Shown here piece after piece: positions 33,960-41,745 of a DNA stretch of 64,000 nucleotides. The first letter of the stretch is position 1; every line of letters starts with the position of its first letter. The notes beneath the pieces are model-generated. The model saw nothing but the letters and a program-made list of their open reading frames with translations. It did no database searches and was not told the DNA's origin. This DNA is from Herbaspirillum rubrisubalbicans (GTDB taxonomy: Bacteria > Pseudomonadota > Gammaproteobacteria > Burkholderiales > Burkholderiaceae_D): NCBI RefSeq assembly GCF_003719195.1, contig NZ_CP024996.1, positions 1,736,001 through 1,800,000 on the forward strand, given 5' to 3'. A program made the position numbers and the translations under genes.

Positions 33960-35149
33960 TGTGGATCGGCTCCTTCAAAAAAACCTTGTTTCCACAGGTA
34001 GCCGAGCTGATCGCCTTCGCTCATGTATTTTGCAATTTGCGGATCATCTTTGGCGCGGCGTATCTCGGTAGTTCCTTTACTCTTGACCAGCCAACATACC
34101 TCTTCCAGATTCAGTGCATTCAAGAAGTCAGGGGAATGCGTTGAGACCAGAACTTGCCCTTGTCCTCGGGTGGAGTAGAGGCGAAACTCTTCGGCCAGCT
34201 CAGCCATCAGTTTCGGATAAAGCTGGTTTTCCGGCTCTTCGACACAGAGCAAGGGATGGGGAGCTGGATCGTGCAGCAACACAAGATACGCGAACATCTT
34301 GATCGTCCCGTCTGATACGTATCGATCCAGGAAAGGCGTCTTGAAAGAACCATCCTGGAATCTGAGGGTGAGATAACCATCATCCATGAGTCGAGGTTCG
34401 ATTCCACTAACGCCGGGCACACGTTGCGCGACGATTTGCAGGATTTCCTGAAATTTCTTAGGGAAGTTTTCGTGGAGATATAAGGCGACTCTGGGAAGGT
34501 TGTCGCCCGTCTCGGAGAGATGCTCCGAATCTCCAGCGGCTTCCTTTCGACCGCGCGCGGCGGTGATGTGAAAGTCCGATACGTGCCAGGATTCGATCAA
34601 TTGCCTGAATGCGTTGGCCGCCTTGAAGCGTTCGAATTGTCCAAGCCCTTTGATGGCCAAAGTGTCCGGTGCCACGGTTTGATGCTCGCGGTCTAGTGAT
34701 TCGTCAGGTTGATGAAAATCTTCTTCGTTGGTAATGGCAAATCCGGAGCCGTTGGTGAAGTCAAGGAAGCGGTATGGACTGCCGTAGCGTCCGCGTTTAT
34801 AGCGTAAGACTTCACGTTTGACGAAGGGCAAGCCACCCTGCTCGGCAATTTCAAGCGAATAAGTCACTAGCCGTTCCACATCAGTGATCGGCATTCGGTA
34901 TTGGATCTCGATGAGGATGCTTTCATCCTCAGGCACATCTCTGCTGAGGACTTCTTTGAAGCGGCCACGCTTGTCCAAAGCCTGCCTTACGTTACCTTTC
35001 AGGCAGTCATGCAGAAATCCGAAGACGTCAAAGAGCGTGGATTTCCCCGAACCATTCGCGCCAACCACGACTAGGAAAGGCGGAATATCCGTGAGATGGA
35101 CATCACGGAACGTCTTGAAGTTTTTTAATCGGATCGACTCAATTTTCAC
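33956..35149 (-). CDS. AAA-type (RecF/OLD-like) ATPase of a two-gene defence-like module
   Basis: A GTG at 35147-35149 after GGGGAA starts MKIESIRLKNFKTFRDVHL; the extra residues upstream look non-coding. 397 residues. Walker A is VGANGSGKST (29-38) and Walker B LLCVEEPENQLYP with STHSPDFLNAL after it, the SMC/RecF-like AAA_21 pattern found in OLD and AbiL/PARIS-type systems. It is coupled to the TOPRIM-like gene downstream and has no chromosomal-repair neighbours. The codon usage is AT-richer than flanks. It could sense a phage factor and control the nuclease. Confidence 0.82.
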   Translation of the reverse strand: MKIESIRLKNFKTFRDVHLTDIPPFLVVVGANGSGKSTLFDVFGFLHDCLKGNVRQALDKRGRFKEVLSRDVPEDESILIEIQYRMPITDVERLVTYSLEIAEQGGLPFVKREVLRYKRGRYGSPYRFLDFTNGSGFAITNEEDFHQPDESLDREHQTVAPDTLAIKGLGQFERFKAANAFRQLIESWHVSDFHITAARGRKEAAGDSEHLSETGDNLPRVALYLHENFPKKFQEILQIVAQRVPGVSGIEPRLMDDGYLTLRFQDGSFKTPFLDRYVSDGTIKMFAYLVLLHDPAPHPLLCVEEPENQLYPKLMAELAEEFRLYSTRGQGQVLVSTHSPDFLNALNLEEVCWLVKSKGTTEIRRAKDDPQIAKYMSEGDQLGYLWKQGFFEGADPQ

Positions 35150-35331
35150 GAAATTCCCCAAGGAAGCAGGCTGCAAGGTGCATAGATGGCACCGCTGCAC
35201 AAACTATCGAAAGACGATAGCCCGGTACTCTATCACGCTCTCGAAGTATTGCTTCTGCTGTCAGTCTGCGGCAGCAATTAGGGTTTGCAGTACGAATTGA
35301 GTAAGGGGGGCAATCGTAAGGGCGAAAGAAA

Positions 35332-35368
35332 ACACCCCCAGGGCATGATTGGTCTGCCCTGGGGGTGT
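35332..35368 (-). terminator. Strong hairpin terminator of the phosphoesterase gene
   Basis: A perfect 14-bp stem (35332-35345 with 35355-35368) and 9-base loop, followed on the minus strand by TTTTCTTTC, lies just past the stop of the gene at 35410-37122. Confidence 0.85.
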
Positions 35369-35409
35369 GTGCCCAGACAACGTGAAGCGATGACAGTGGT
35401 CGAGCTGGA

Positions 35410-37122
35410 TTACGCCTTGAACTGCAAGGCGTTGGTCAGGTCGCCCATCGGTTGCTGTCCACGCGCGATCATGGCCTCATCACGCTGCTTGAGACCATCC
35501 AGCGTTTCCAGGCCGAAGGTACGGGTGATCAGGCGCAGGATGGAAGCGGTGTCATAGATGGTGTGGTCCACCATCCCCTTGCGGGCGAAGGGCGAGACCA
35601 CCAGCGCCGGCACGCGGGTGCCCGGACCCCAACGGTCGCCCTTGGGCGGGGCCACGTGATCCCACCAGCCGCCGTTTTCGTCGAAGGTGATCACCACCAC
35701 CATGTTCTTCCACTGCGGGCTGGCCTGCAGGCTCTTGATGACGTGCGCGATGTGACGGTCGCCGGAGGCGATGTCGGCATAGCCGGCGTGCAGGTTGAGG
35801 TTGCCTTGCGGCTTGTAGAAGGTCACCGGCGGCAGGCGACCGGCCTCCACGTCGGCCAGGAAGCGGTTGGTGCGCGCTTCATCCCCCAGGCCACCGTCGC
35901 GCAGGCGCTTGTTGCGCTCGGCCGGATTTTCCGGGCCCAGGTTCTTGAAGTAGTTGAAGGGCTGGTGGTGGTACTGGAAATTGGGGATCTTGGGGATACC
36001 CTTGGAATCCTTGAATTCATCCAGAGTGGCTTGCCAGGCGCCGGCATACCAGGCCCAGTCGATACCCTTCTTGTTGAGCTTGTCGCCGATGTGCTCATGC
36101 GTCTGCGGCACCAGTACGCTGGGCTGGTTGGGTTCGGCATAGGCCGGGTTGTTGCGGTCGCGGCTCCAGGTCGGCCAATACGGTGGGGCCATGGTGTTGA
36201 CGGCGTAGCCGTCCGGGGTCAGTGCGCTGGGGCCGAACTTGGGCGGGCCTTGCAGGGCGCTGGCCGGGCTGCCTTCTTCGGGGACCAGTTCGGGCGAGAG
36301 CGGATCGTTGTTGCGGGTCTTGGCCACCTGGGTACGGGAGACCGAGCTCATCACGTTGGGGTAGAAGGGCGCGGTGGCGCAGATCAGGTACTGGTGGTTC
36401 AGGAAGGAACCGCCGAAGGCGCCCTGGAAAAAGTTGTCGCACAGCACGAACTCGCGCGCCACATCCCACAGGCGCAGGTTGTACTTGGTGTCGCCATAGT
36501 GGCCCATGGTCAGGCCACCGGAATCGGCCCAGGCTACGAAGCCATCGTTCTTGCCGCCATTGATCTGCATCTGGTTCTGGTAGAACACGTGCCACAGGTC
36601 GCGCGTGACCAGGCTCAGCGGCAGGGCTTCGCCCTGCGGGCCCTTGAGTGCATAGGGGGCATTGGGCAGGTTGGTCTGGTATTGCTTGCCGCCGGCGTAG
36701 GTGACGCCTTCCACGCTCTGGTCCTGGATCAGCACGCCATTCCAGGCTGGCGGCAATTCCTTGAGCAGGCTGCCGTCGCGGTCACGTTGCTGGTAGTCCG
36801 CGGGCTTGAGCGAGGACAGCGGCTTTTCCAGGCCGGGGAAATCGGCGAAGAGGTTGTTGAAGCTGCGATTCTCGGCATAGATGACCACAATGGTCTTGAC
36901 GTTCTCGCGTAAGGCGCGGTCCAGTGCCGCCGCCTCCAGCGGATTGCCGCCGGGGCCGGCAGTGTTGCCTTGGCCTTCGGTGGCGCAGGCGGCCAGGGCA
37001 CTGCCGGCGCCGAGCGCAGCCATGCCACCCAGGAAGCGGCGGCGGCTGTTGTTCTGCGGGAGGATAGGGGAGTCACCGGCGGTCGGCTGGCTGCCGGCGA
37101 TGTCGTCGTCGTGCTTGCTCAT
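35410..37122 (-). CDS. Tat-exported acid phosphatase / phospholipase C family protein
   Basis: ATG 37122 gives 570 residues (MSKHDDDIAGSQPTAGD). A Tat signal (NNSRRRFLGGMAALGAGSAL) with Cys after ALAA suggests a lipoprotein. The mature chain is an alkaline-phosphatase-superfamily phosphoesterase like AcpA and PlcC: VVIYAENRSFNNLFADFPG carries the metal and catalytic site, and FDENGGWWDHVAPPKGDRWGPGTRVP is the family's second site. It should cleave phosphomonoesters or phosphodiesters in the periplasm or outside. It stands as a single gene with its own terminator. Confidence 0.88.
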   Translation of the reverse strand: MSKHDDDIAGSQPTAGDSPILPQNNSRRRFLGGMAALGAGSALAACATEGQGNTAGPGGNPLEAAALDRALRENVKTIVVIYAENRSFNNLFADFPGLEKPLSSLKPADYQQRDRDGSLLKELPPAWNGVLIQDQSVEGVTYAGGKQYQTNLPNAPYALKGPQGEALPLSLVTRDLWHVFYQNQMQINGGKNDGFVAWADSGGLTMGHYGDTKYNLRLWDVAREFVLCDNFFQGAFGGSFLNHQYLICATAPFYPNVMSSVSRTQVAKTRNNDPLSPELVPEEGSPASALQGPPKFGPSALTPDGYAVNTMAPPYWPTWSRDRNNPAYAEPNQPSVLVPQTHEHIGDKLNKKGIDWAWYAGAWQATLDEFKDSKGIPKIPNFQYHHQPFNYFKNLGPENPAERNKRLRDGGLGDEARTNRFLADVEAGRLPPVTFYKPQGNLNLHAGYADIASGDRHIAHVIKSLQASPQWKNMVVVITFDENGGWWDHVAPPKGDRWGPGTRVPALVVSPFARKGMVDHTIYDTASILRLITRTFGLETLDGLKQRDEAMIARGQQPMGDLTNALQFKA

Positions 37123-37444
37123 GGATGAGTTTCCTGTTGGATATTGTTGTGGGGTTTGGCGCATAGCGGGGGGGAGCATAGCGCGACCGTATGACAAGGA
37201 TGTGTCTTTTCCATCATGTGGGCAATCAAGAAAATGACAAAACCTGCACCAAAAGACAGTGAAAGTTTATGTAAAAGAAACGCTAGGATGCAATCCATGC
37301 GCTGGGATAGCCCTAGAATGCATCGATCGCATGGGCTGTGTCCCAGTGCAGCGTGGCCCGGCGTGCGGGTCAGGTGGGCTGGCCGTGTCAGGGGATGGCG
37401 CGTCTGGCTCTCACACCATTGCGGTATTGTCGTCCGGGGGAATC

Positions 37445-37543
37445 ATGTTGCTCAAAGCTTTTCAATACCTGCTCATCGGCGCCAGTTTCAGTGCCGGCAT
37501 GTTGTTCATGCTGGTGCTGGCCATCACTGCGCCATTGATTTGA
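37445..37543 (+). CDS. Very short hydrophobic peptide (possible)
   Basis: A 32-residue frame (MLLKAFQYLLIGASFSAGMLFMLVLAITAPLI) would form one membrane helix, with GGGGGAATC before its ATG. No homologue is recognised and chance is possible; conservation in relatives would decide. Confidence 0.3.
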   Translation: MLLKAFQYLLIGASFSAGMLFMLVLAITAPLI

Positions 37544-37602
37544 GTCTGTGGCCGGAGCGGTAGTCCGGTCACAGCACTTTCCTTTTTACTGTTCCTGTCC
37601 AT

Positions 37603-38319
37603 TTACCTGCGCTGCAGGACTGGCTTGCCCGAGCGGTTGACCGCGATGAACAAGCCCATCAATCCCACGAAGGCTGCCAGCAACATGCAGGCATTAAGCA
37701 GCACGCGCGGATAGCCCAGCGCGTTGACGTCGATGAAGGGGTAGGGATAGAAGCCCGACAGCGCCCCGCGCCACAAGGTCAGCGTCAGGTAGCCTAGGGG
37801 ATAGATCAGCCACAGCAGCGACTTCTTCAGCGATGCCTGGAACACCGGCACGAAGAAAATCCAATACACAATGCCCAGCAGCGGTACCACCGTATGCAGG
37901 CTCTCATTGACCAGCGCCCGGAACCCGGTCGGCGTCCACAGGTGACGCAGCAAGAGGTTGTAGGCGATCCCCACGAAAGCCAGGTAGGCCACCACCGCTG
38001 AAATTACTGAGGGCTGCCGGAAGAAGCGGCTCATCGGCGTGGTCAGCGACAGGGCCAGCGAGGTGAAGCACAGTGCGCTCATCAGGATGGTGAGATTGGT
38101 GAGGTACATGGTGAGCCGATCCAGCCCATCGAGCACCCCACCGCCGCGCGCCAGCAGGCGGCTGATGGTGATGTCGGTCTGCGCCACGAAGGCAAACCAG
38201 CTGATGACGGCGATCAAGCCGGCCACGGTACGCGCGGCGGTGGAGTTGCGCCGCGCCGGGAAGAGGTGGGCGCCAAAGGAATCCGGTGACTCCGGCGAGG
38301 GGATCTGATCGTTGCTCAT
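37603..38319 (-). CDS. Pr6Pr-family integral membrane protein
   Basis: ATG 38319 gives 238 residues with about six membrane helices. It matches the bacterial Pr6Pr membrane-protein family: FVAQTDITISR, the YLTNLTILMSALCF segment, LHTVVPLLGIVYWIFFVP and the FYPYPFIDVNALGYPRVLLN motif near the end. The function of the family in bacteria is not established. The longer reading upstream would be an unlikely extra N-terminus. It is divergent from the bactofilin region. Confidence 0.8.
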   Translation of the reverse strand: MSNDQIPSPESPDSFGAHLFPARRNSTAARTVAGLIAVISWFAFVAQTDITISRLLARGGGVLDGLDRLTMYLTNLTILMSALCFTSLALSLTTPMSRFFRQPSVISAVVAYLAFVGIAYNLLLRHLWTPTGFRALVNESLHTVVPLLGIVYWIFFVPVFQASLKKSLLWLIYPLGYLTLTLWRGALSGFYPYPFIDVNALGYPRVLLNACMLLAAFVGLMGLFIAVNRSGKPVLQRR

Positions 38320-39030
38320 GGCATATGCAGGGAAGGGGGGAGGGCTGGGCAGGATGAGATGGGGCACTGCCTGCCGGGCAATAGCGCACATCATAAATCG
38401 CCTAGTGCCGATCTGCTGCGCCGGATGACATTCATTTTCATCGCTTACATCGCGTCACACTCTGGTTTTTCGTCTTTTCGTGGCAATTCAGCGGGAATGC
38501 TATGGAAGCCAATTTCTAAGTTTTTAGAGGATTTTATTTTCGATGATCTCAACATTGGTTAGCGGCGTGATGGTCTGCAAGCCATGGCCAGAGCGGATTG
38601 CAACGCCATGCATGTCGCCTGTAGGCGACGCTGGTGGGGCAACAACTGTTACATTTTTTTTAGTTACAAGGCGCTGCAAAATATAAATAATTTGCCTTGT
38701 ATTTACTGCATGAAAACAGCGCTTCTGCTGTTACAAAATTGTGGTGAACTTTGTATTTGGCATCCTGCCGAATCGCACAGGTTTCCTCCCGGGCAATGCC
38801 TGATCACGACGATCCAGGTGCTCCATCGTGGCGCGCGCGACCACAGCGGGAGGGCAGAACCTGTGCTGCCACAGCACGCCATTCAAGCCTGTGACCGTTG
38901 TTTGCGGTCCTGTGCAGCGATCCCGTCATCGCAGTTGCGGCGTGTTGTGAGTCTGTTGTGCGCCTTGCCGCACGTTATTTTTTGCGCGTAGATGTTTACG
39001 CATCTGGCACTACCCATTTCAGGAGATCAC
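38320..39030. other. AT-rich intergenic region upstream of the bactofilin gene
   Basis: About 710 bp without a believable gene. The middle part (38500-38760) is strongly AT-rich with repeated GTTACA motifs (ACTGTTACATT, TAGTTACAAG, GCTGTTACAAA). It may contain promoters for the flanking genes, a small RNA, or the remnant of transferred DNA. Confidence 0.4.
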
Positions 39031-39555
39031 ATGCTTCGCTCGGAATCCCTCTTCGGCAAACGCGAAACCAATTCGACCAACTCCCCGTTCAGCAGTGCGG
39101 GGAGCAGCGTCTCTTCTTCCACTGGCGGCAATGTGACCAGCGTCAACAAGGCTGCCCCTTATCCTTCTTCCGTTTCCCACGCTGCCCCCGCAGCCACCGA
39201 GGAGAGCGGCAGCAAGCTCACGGTCGGTCCCAACATCAAGGTCAAGGGCGAGATCGAGGATTGCGACACCCTGGTGGTGGAAGGCAAGGTACAAGCCACC
39301 ATCAACTGCCGCGTGGTGCAGATCGCCGAGCGCGGTGCCTTCAAGGGCTCGGCCGAGATCGACCTGGCCGAGATCCGCGGCGAATTCGATGGCGACCTGA
39401 CGGTGCGCCAGAAGCTGGTGATCTATTCCAGCGGCAAGGTCACCGGCAAGATCCGTTATGGCAAGCTGGTCATCGAAGAGGGTGGTCAACTGGCCGGTGA
39501 TCTGCAGGTCGGTGGTGGTCACGAGCAGAAGGATTTGCTGCAGAAGACGGCCTGA
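39031..39555 (+). CDS. Bactofilin (polymer-forming cytoskeletal protein)
   Basis: ATG 39031 follows CAGGAGATCAC and gives 174 residues. A disordered Ser-rich N-terminal tail is followed by the bactofilin beta-helix (LTVGPNIKVKGEIEDCDTLVVEGKV ... AEIRGEFDGDLTVRQKLVIYSSGKVTGKIRYGKLVIEEGGQLAGDLQV). Bactofilins self-assemble into filaments that position cell-envelope or chromosome proteins. No M23 peptidase neighbour, often seen, is present. It has its own SD and stands alone. Confidence 0.92.
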   Translation: MLRSESLFGKRETNSTNSPFSSAGSSVSSSTGGNVTSVNKAAPYPSSVSHAAPAATEESGSKLTVGPNIKVKGEIEDCDTLVVEGKVQATINCRVVQIAERGAFKGSAEIDLAEIRGEFDGDLTVRQKLVIYSSGKVTGKIRYGKLVIEEGGQLAGDLQVGGGHEQKDLLQKTA

Positions 39556-39923
39556 ACGCCCCTGCGGGTGGTGACCGGTGCCTGGCATCGGTCACGGTCC
39601 GGGGATGAATCGGAGTGATACCGCGCTGGGAGCAGGCCGGGACGGCGCTGCAGTTGGCTCATTTGGCTCATTTCCTGCTGGAAATGGAGCGGAGTAAAGG
39701 GCGACTTGTTGTCAAGTTGCTCTGATCTGCTGCGATTGTCGCGATATTGACCTGGCTTTTCCTCTTTGGTATCGCTTTACGGATAGCCGATTTGTCCGCA
39801 TGGCCTGGCCGTGCGACAATAGCGCCTTTCGTCCTTTTATCCGGCCTGCCCGGCCGGTGGCGGCGCCCCAGTGGCGCTGGCCGTTGGGACGCTGGCGTTT
39901 CTCAGGTTTCTCAGTTCATTCTC
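39556..39923. other. Intergenic region between bactofilin and purU
   Basis: About 370 bp. It starts with a GTGACCG/CGGTCAC hairpin (39571-39595) that may end the bactofilin transcript; the rest contains the purU promoter region. No gene is seen; the upstream extension of the purU frame is not believable. Confidence 0.45.
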
Positions 39924-40793
39924 ATGGCTCACCCGGAATACATTCTTACCTTGTCCTGCCTGGACCAGCGCGGCATCGTGCATCGCGTCTCGGGCTTTTT
40001 GGCCGATCACGGCTGCAACATCATCGATTCGGCGCAGTTTGGCGATGCGCAGTCCAAGCTGTTCTTCATGCGCGTGCATTTTGCGTCGGAGGATGGGGCG
40101 ATGTCGGATGCGGCCTTGCGTGCCGATTTCGGCGTGCTGGGCGATTCGCTGCAGATGAACTGGCAGTTGCATGATGCAGGCAAGAAGCCGCGGGTGATGT
40201 TGATGGTGTCCAAGATCGGGCATTGTCTGAACGATCTGCTGTTCCGTTACAAGAGCGGTTTGCTGCCGGTGGAGATTCCGGCGATCGTGTCCAACCATAC
40301 TGACTTCTATCAGTTGGCGGCCAGCTACAACATTCCTTTCCATCATCTGCCGTTGGCGACCGGTTCTTCTGCGCAAGTGAAGCGGGCGCAGGAGCAGCGC
40401 ATCATGGAGATCGTGGAGGCGAACCAGATCGATCTGGTGGTGCTGGCGCGTTATATGCAGATCTTGTCGCCGGAGATGTGCGAGGCTTTGCGTGGCCGGG
40501 CGATCAATATTCACCATTCTTTCCTGCCCAGCTTCAAGGGGGCCAAGCCTTATTATCAGGCGCATGATCGTGGGGTGAAGTTGATCGGGGCGACTGCGCA
40601 CTTCGTGACCGGGGATCTGGATGAAGGTCCGATCATTGAGCAAGGGGTGGAGCGGGTCGATCATTCGATGGGGCCGGATACCTTGACGGCGATTGGGCGG
40701 GATATCGAGTGCGTGGTGTTGGCTCGGGCTGTCAAATGGTTTACCGAGCATCGGATTTTGCTCAATGGGCATAAGACTGTGATCTTTAACTGA
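39924..40793 (+). CDS. purU: Formyltetrahydrofolate deformylase
   Basis: ATG 39924 gives 289 residues. An N-terminal ACT domain (EYILTLSCLDQRGIVHRVSGFLADHGCNI) regulates the enzyme. The C-terminal formyltransferase fold has the catalytic set INIHHSFLPSFKGAKPYYQAHDRGVKLIGATAHFV with Asn, His and Asp (GDLDEGPIIEQ) in place. It hydrolyses 10-formyl-THF to formate and THF, supplying formate for purine synthesis and balancing one-carbon units. It has its own terminator next to the second repeat element. Confidence 0.95.
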   Translation: MAHPEYILTLSCLDQRGIVHRVSGFLADHGCNIIDSAQFGDAQSKLFFMRVHFASEDGAMSDAALRADFGVLGDSLQMNWQLHDAGKKPRVMLMVSKIGHCLNDLLFRYKSGLLPVEIPAIVSNHTDFYQLAASYNIPFHHLPLATGSSAQVKRAQEQRIMEIVEANQIDLVVLARYMQILSPEMCEALRGRAINIHHSFLPSFKGAKPYYQAHDRGVKLIGATAHFVTGDLDEGPIIEQGVERVDHSMGPDTLTAIGRDIECVVLARAVKWFTEHRILLNGHKTVIFN

Positions 40794-40810
40794 TCGTTTT
40801 TTTCTTTTGG

Positions 40811-40847
40811 AACGCCGTCTGGCTTGGGCTGGGCGGCGTTTTGTTTT
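40811..40847 (+). terminator. Rho-independent terminator of purU
   Basis: AACGCCG and CGGCGTT (7 bp) with a 16-base loop are followed by a T-rich run (TTGTTTTTG). It lies about 20 bp after the purU stop. Confidence 0.8.
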
Positions 40848-40864
40848 TGTTTTTGTTTTTGTTT

Positions 40865-41718
40865 TGGCTGGCTGTGGTTGTGGTATTTGGTTCTGGGGTA
40901 GTCTGCACGGAAAACTTATGTGCGCTCTAGCTTAATACTTTTCTCTCTTCGGTCGGAAGGACGCGCCGGGGGCGGCCCGGCAGCCGCTCACTTTCTTTGG
41001 CCCGCCAAAGAAAGTAAGCAAAGAAAGCGGCCCCCTAAGAGCCAGCCCTCCTACGGAGGGTACCCGCCGCAGCGAAGCGAAAAGTGGGAAAAATAGAGTC
41101 GCTACGCTCCCACTATTTTTCTGATCCACTTTTCGCTTCGCTGCGGCGGCTGGCCCCCAAGGGGGAAAGCGTAACCGGCTCGCCTTCGGCCTCGCGGGGT
41201 CTCCGACTCGCCTTCGGCTTTGTGTGGGCTCGCCTTCGGCTTTGTGTGGGCTCGCCTGCGGCATCGAATTTTTCTTCGGGCAATGTTCTATTTTTGTATA
41301 AATAATTTACCGTGCGGACTGTAGTCGCGCAGCGACGTATCGAAGGTGAAGAATCTCAACCCGAAGCCGCAGGCGAGTCGGAGATGTTGCGAGGCCGAAG
41401 GCGAGCCGTTGAGGTCGTCCGCTTCTGCCCCGCCGCGTCAGTGCACATCAAAACGGATCAGAAAAATAGTCGGAGCGAAGCGACTCTATTTTTCCCGTTT
41501 TGATGTGCACTGACGCGGGGACCCTCCGCAGGAGGGCGGGGTAGTAGCGGTCGCCTTCTTTTGCTTACTTTTCTTGGCGAGACAAGAAAAGTGAGCGGCT
41601 GCCGGGCCGCCCCCGGCGCGTCCTTCCGACCGAAGAGAGAAAAGCATTAAGCTAGAGCGCACATAAGTTTTCCGTGCAGACTACCCCAGAACCAAATACC
41701 ACCACCACAGCCAGCCAA
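40865..41718. repeat. Non-coding inverted-repeat element, copy 2
   Basis: Near-identical to copy 1 and in the same orientation; it sits between purU and the acyl-CoA ligase. Its left arm has one extra ~21-bp unit of CTCGCCTTCGGCTTTGTGTGGG, a tandem duplication absent from copy 1. Left and right arms share their own sequence variants (for example CTTCGGTCGGAAGG where copy 1 has CTCCGGTCGGGAGG in both arms). Inverted homology extends further out here, to TTGGCTGGCTGTGG on the left and its complement on the right. Confidence 0.85.
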
Positions 41719-41745
41719 GACCCCATCCCCGAACAATGAATAATC

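Noticed and set aside
38584-39500. Overlapping + frames upstream of and across the bactofilin gene
   Set aside because: Cys/Arg-rich products in the wrong frame relative to the clear bactofilin beta-helix; the upstream part is AT-rich non-coding DNA.
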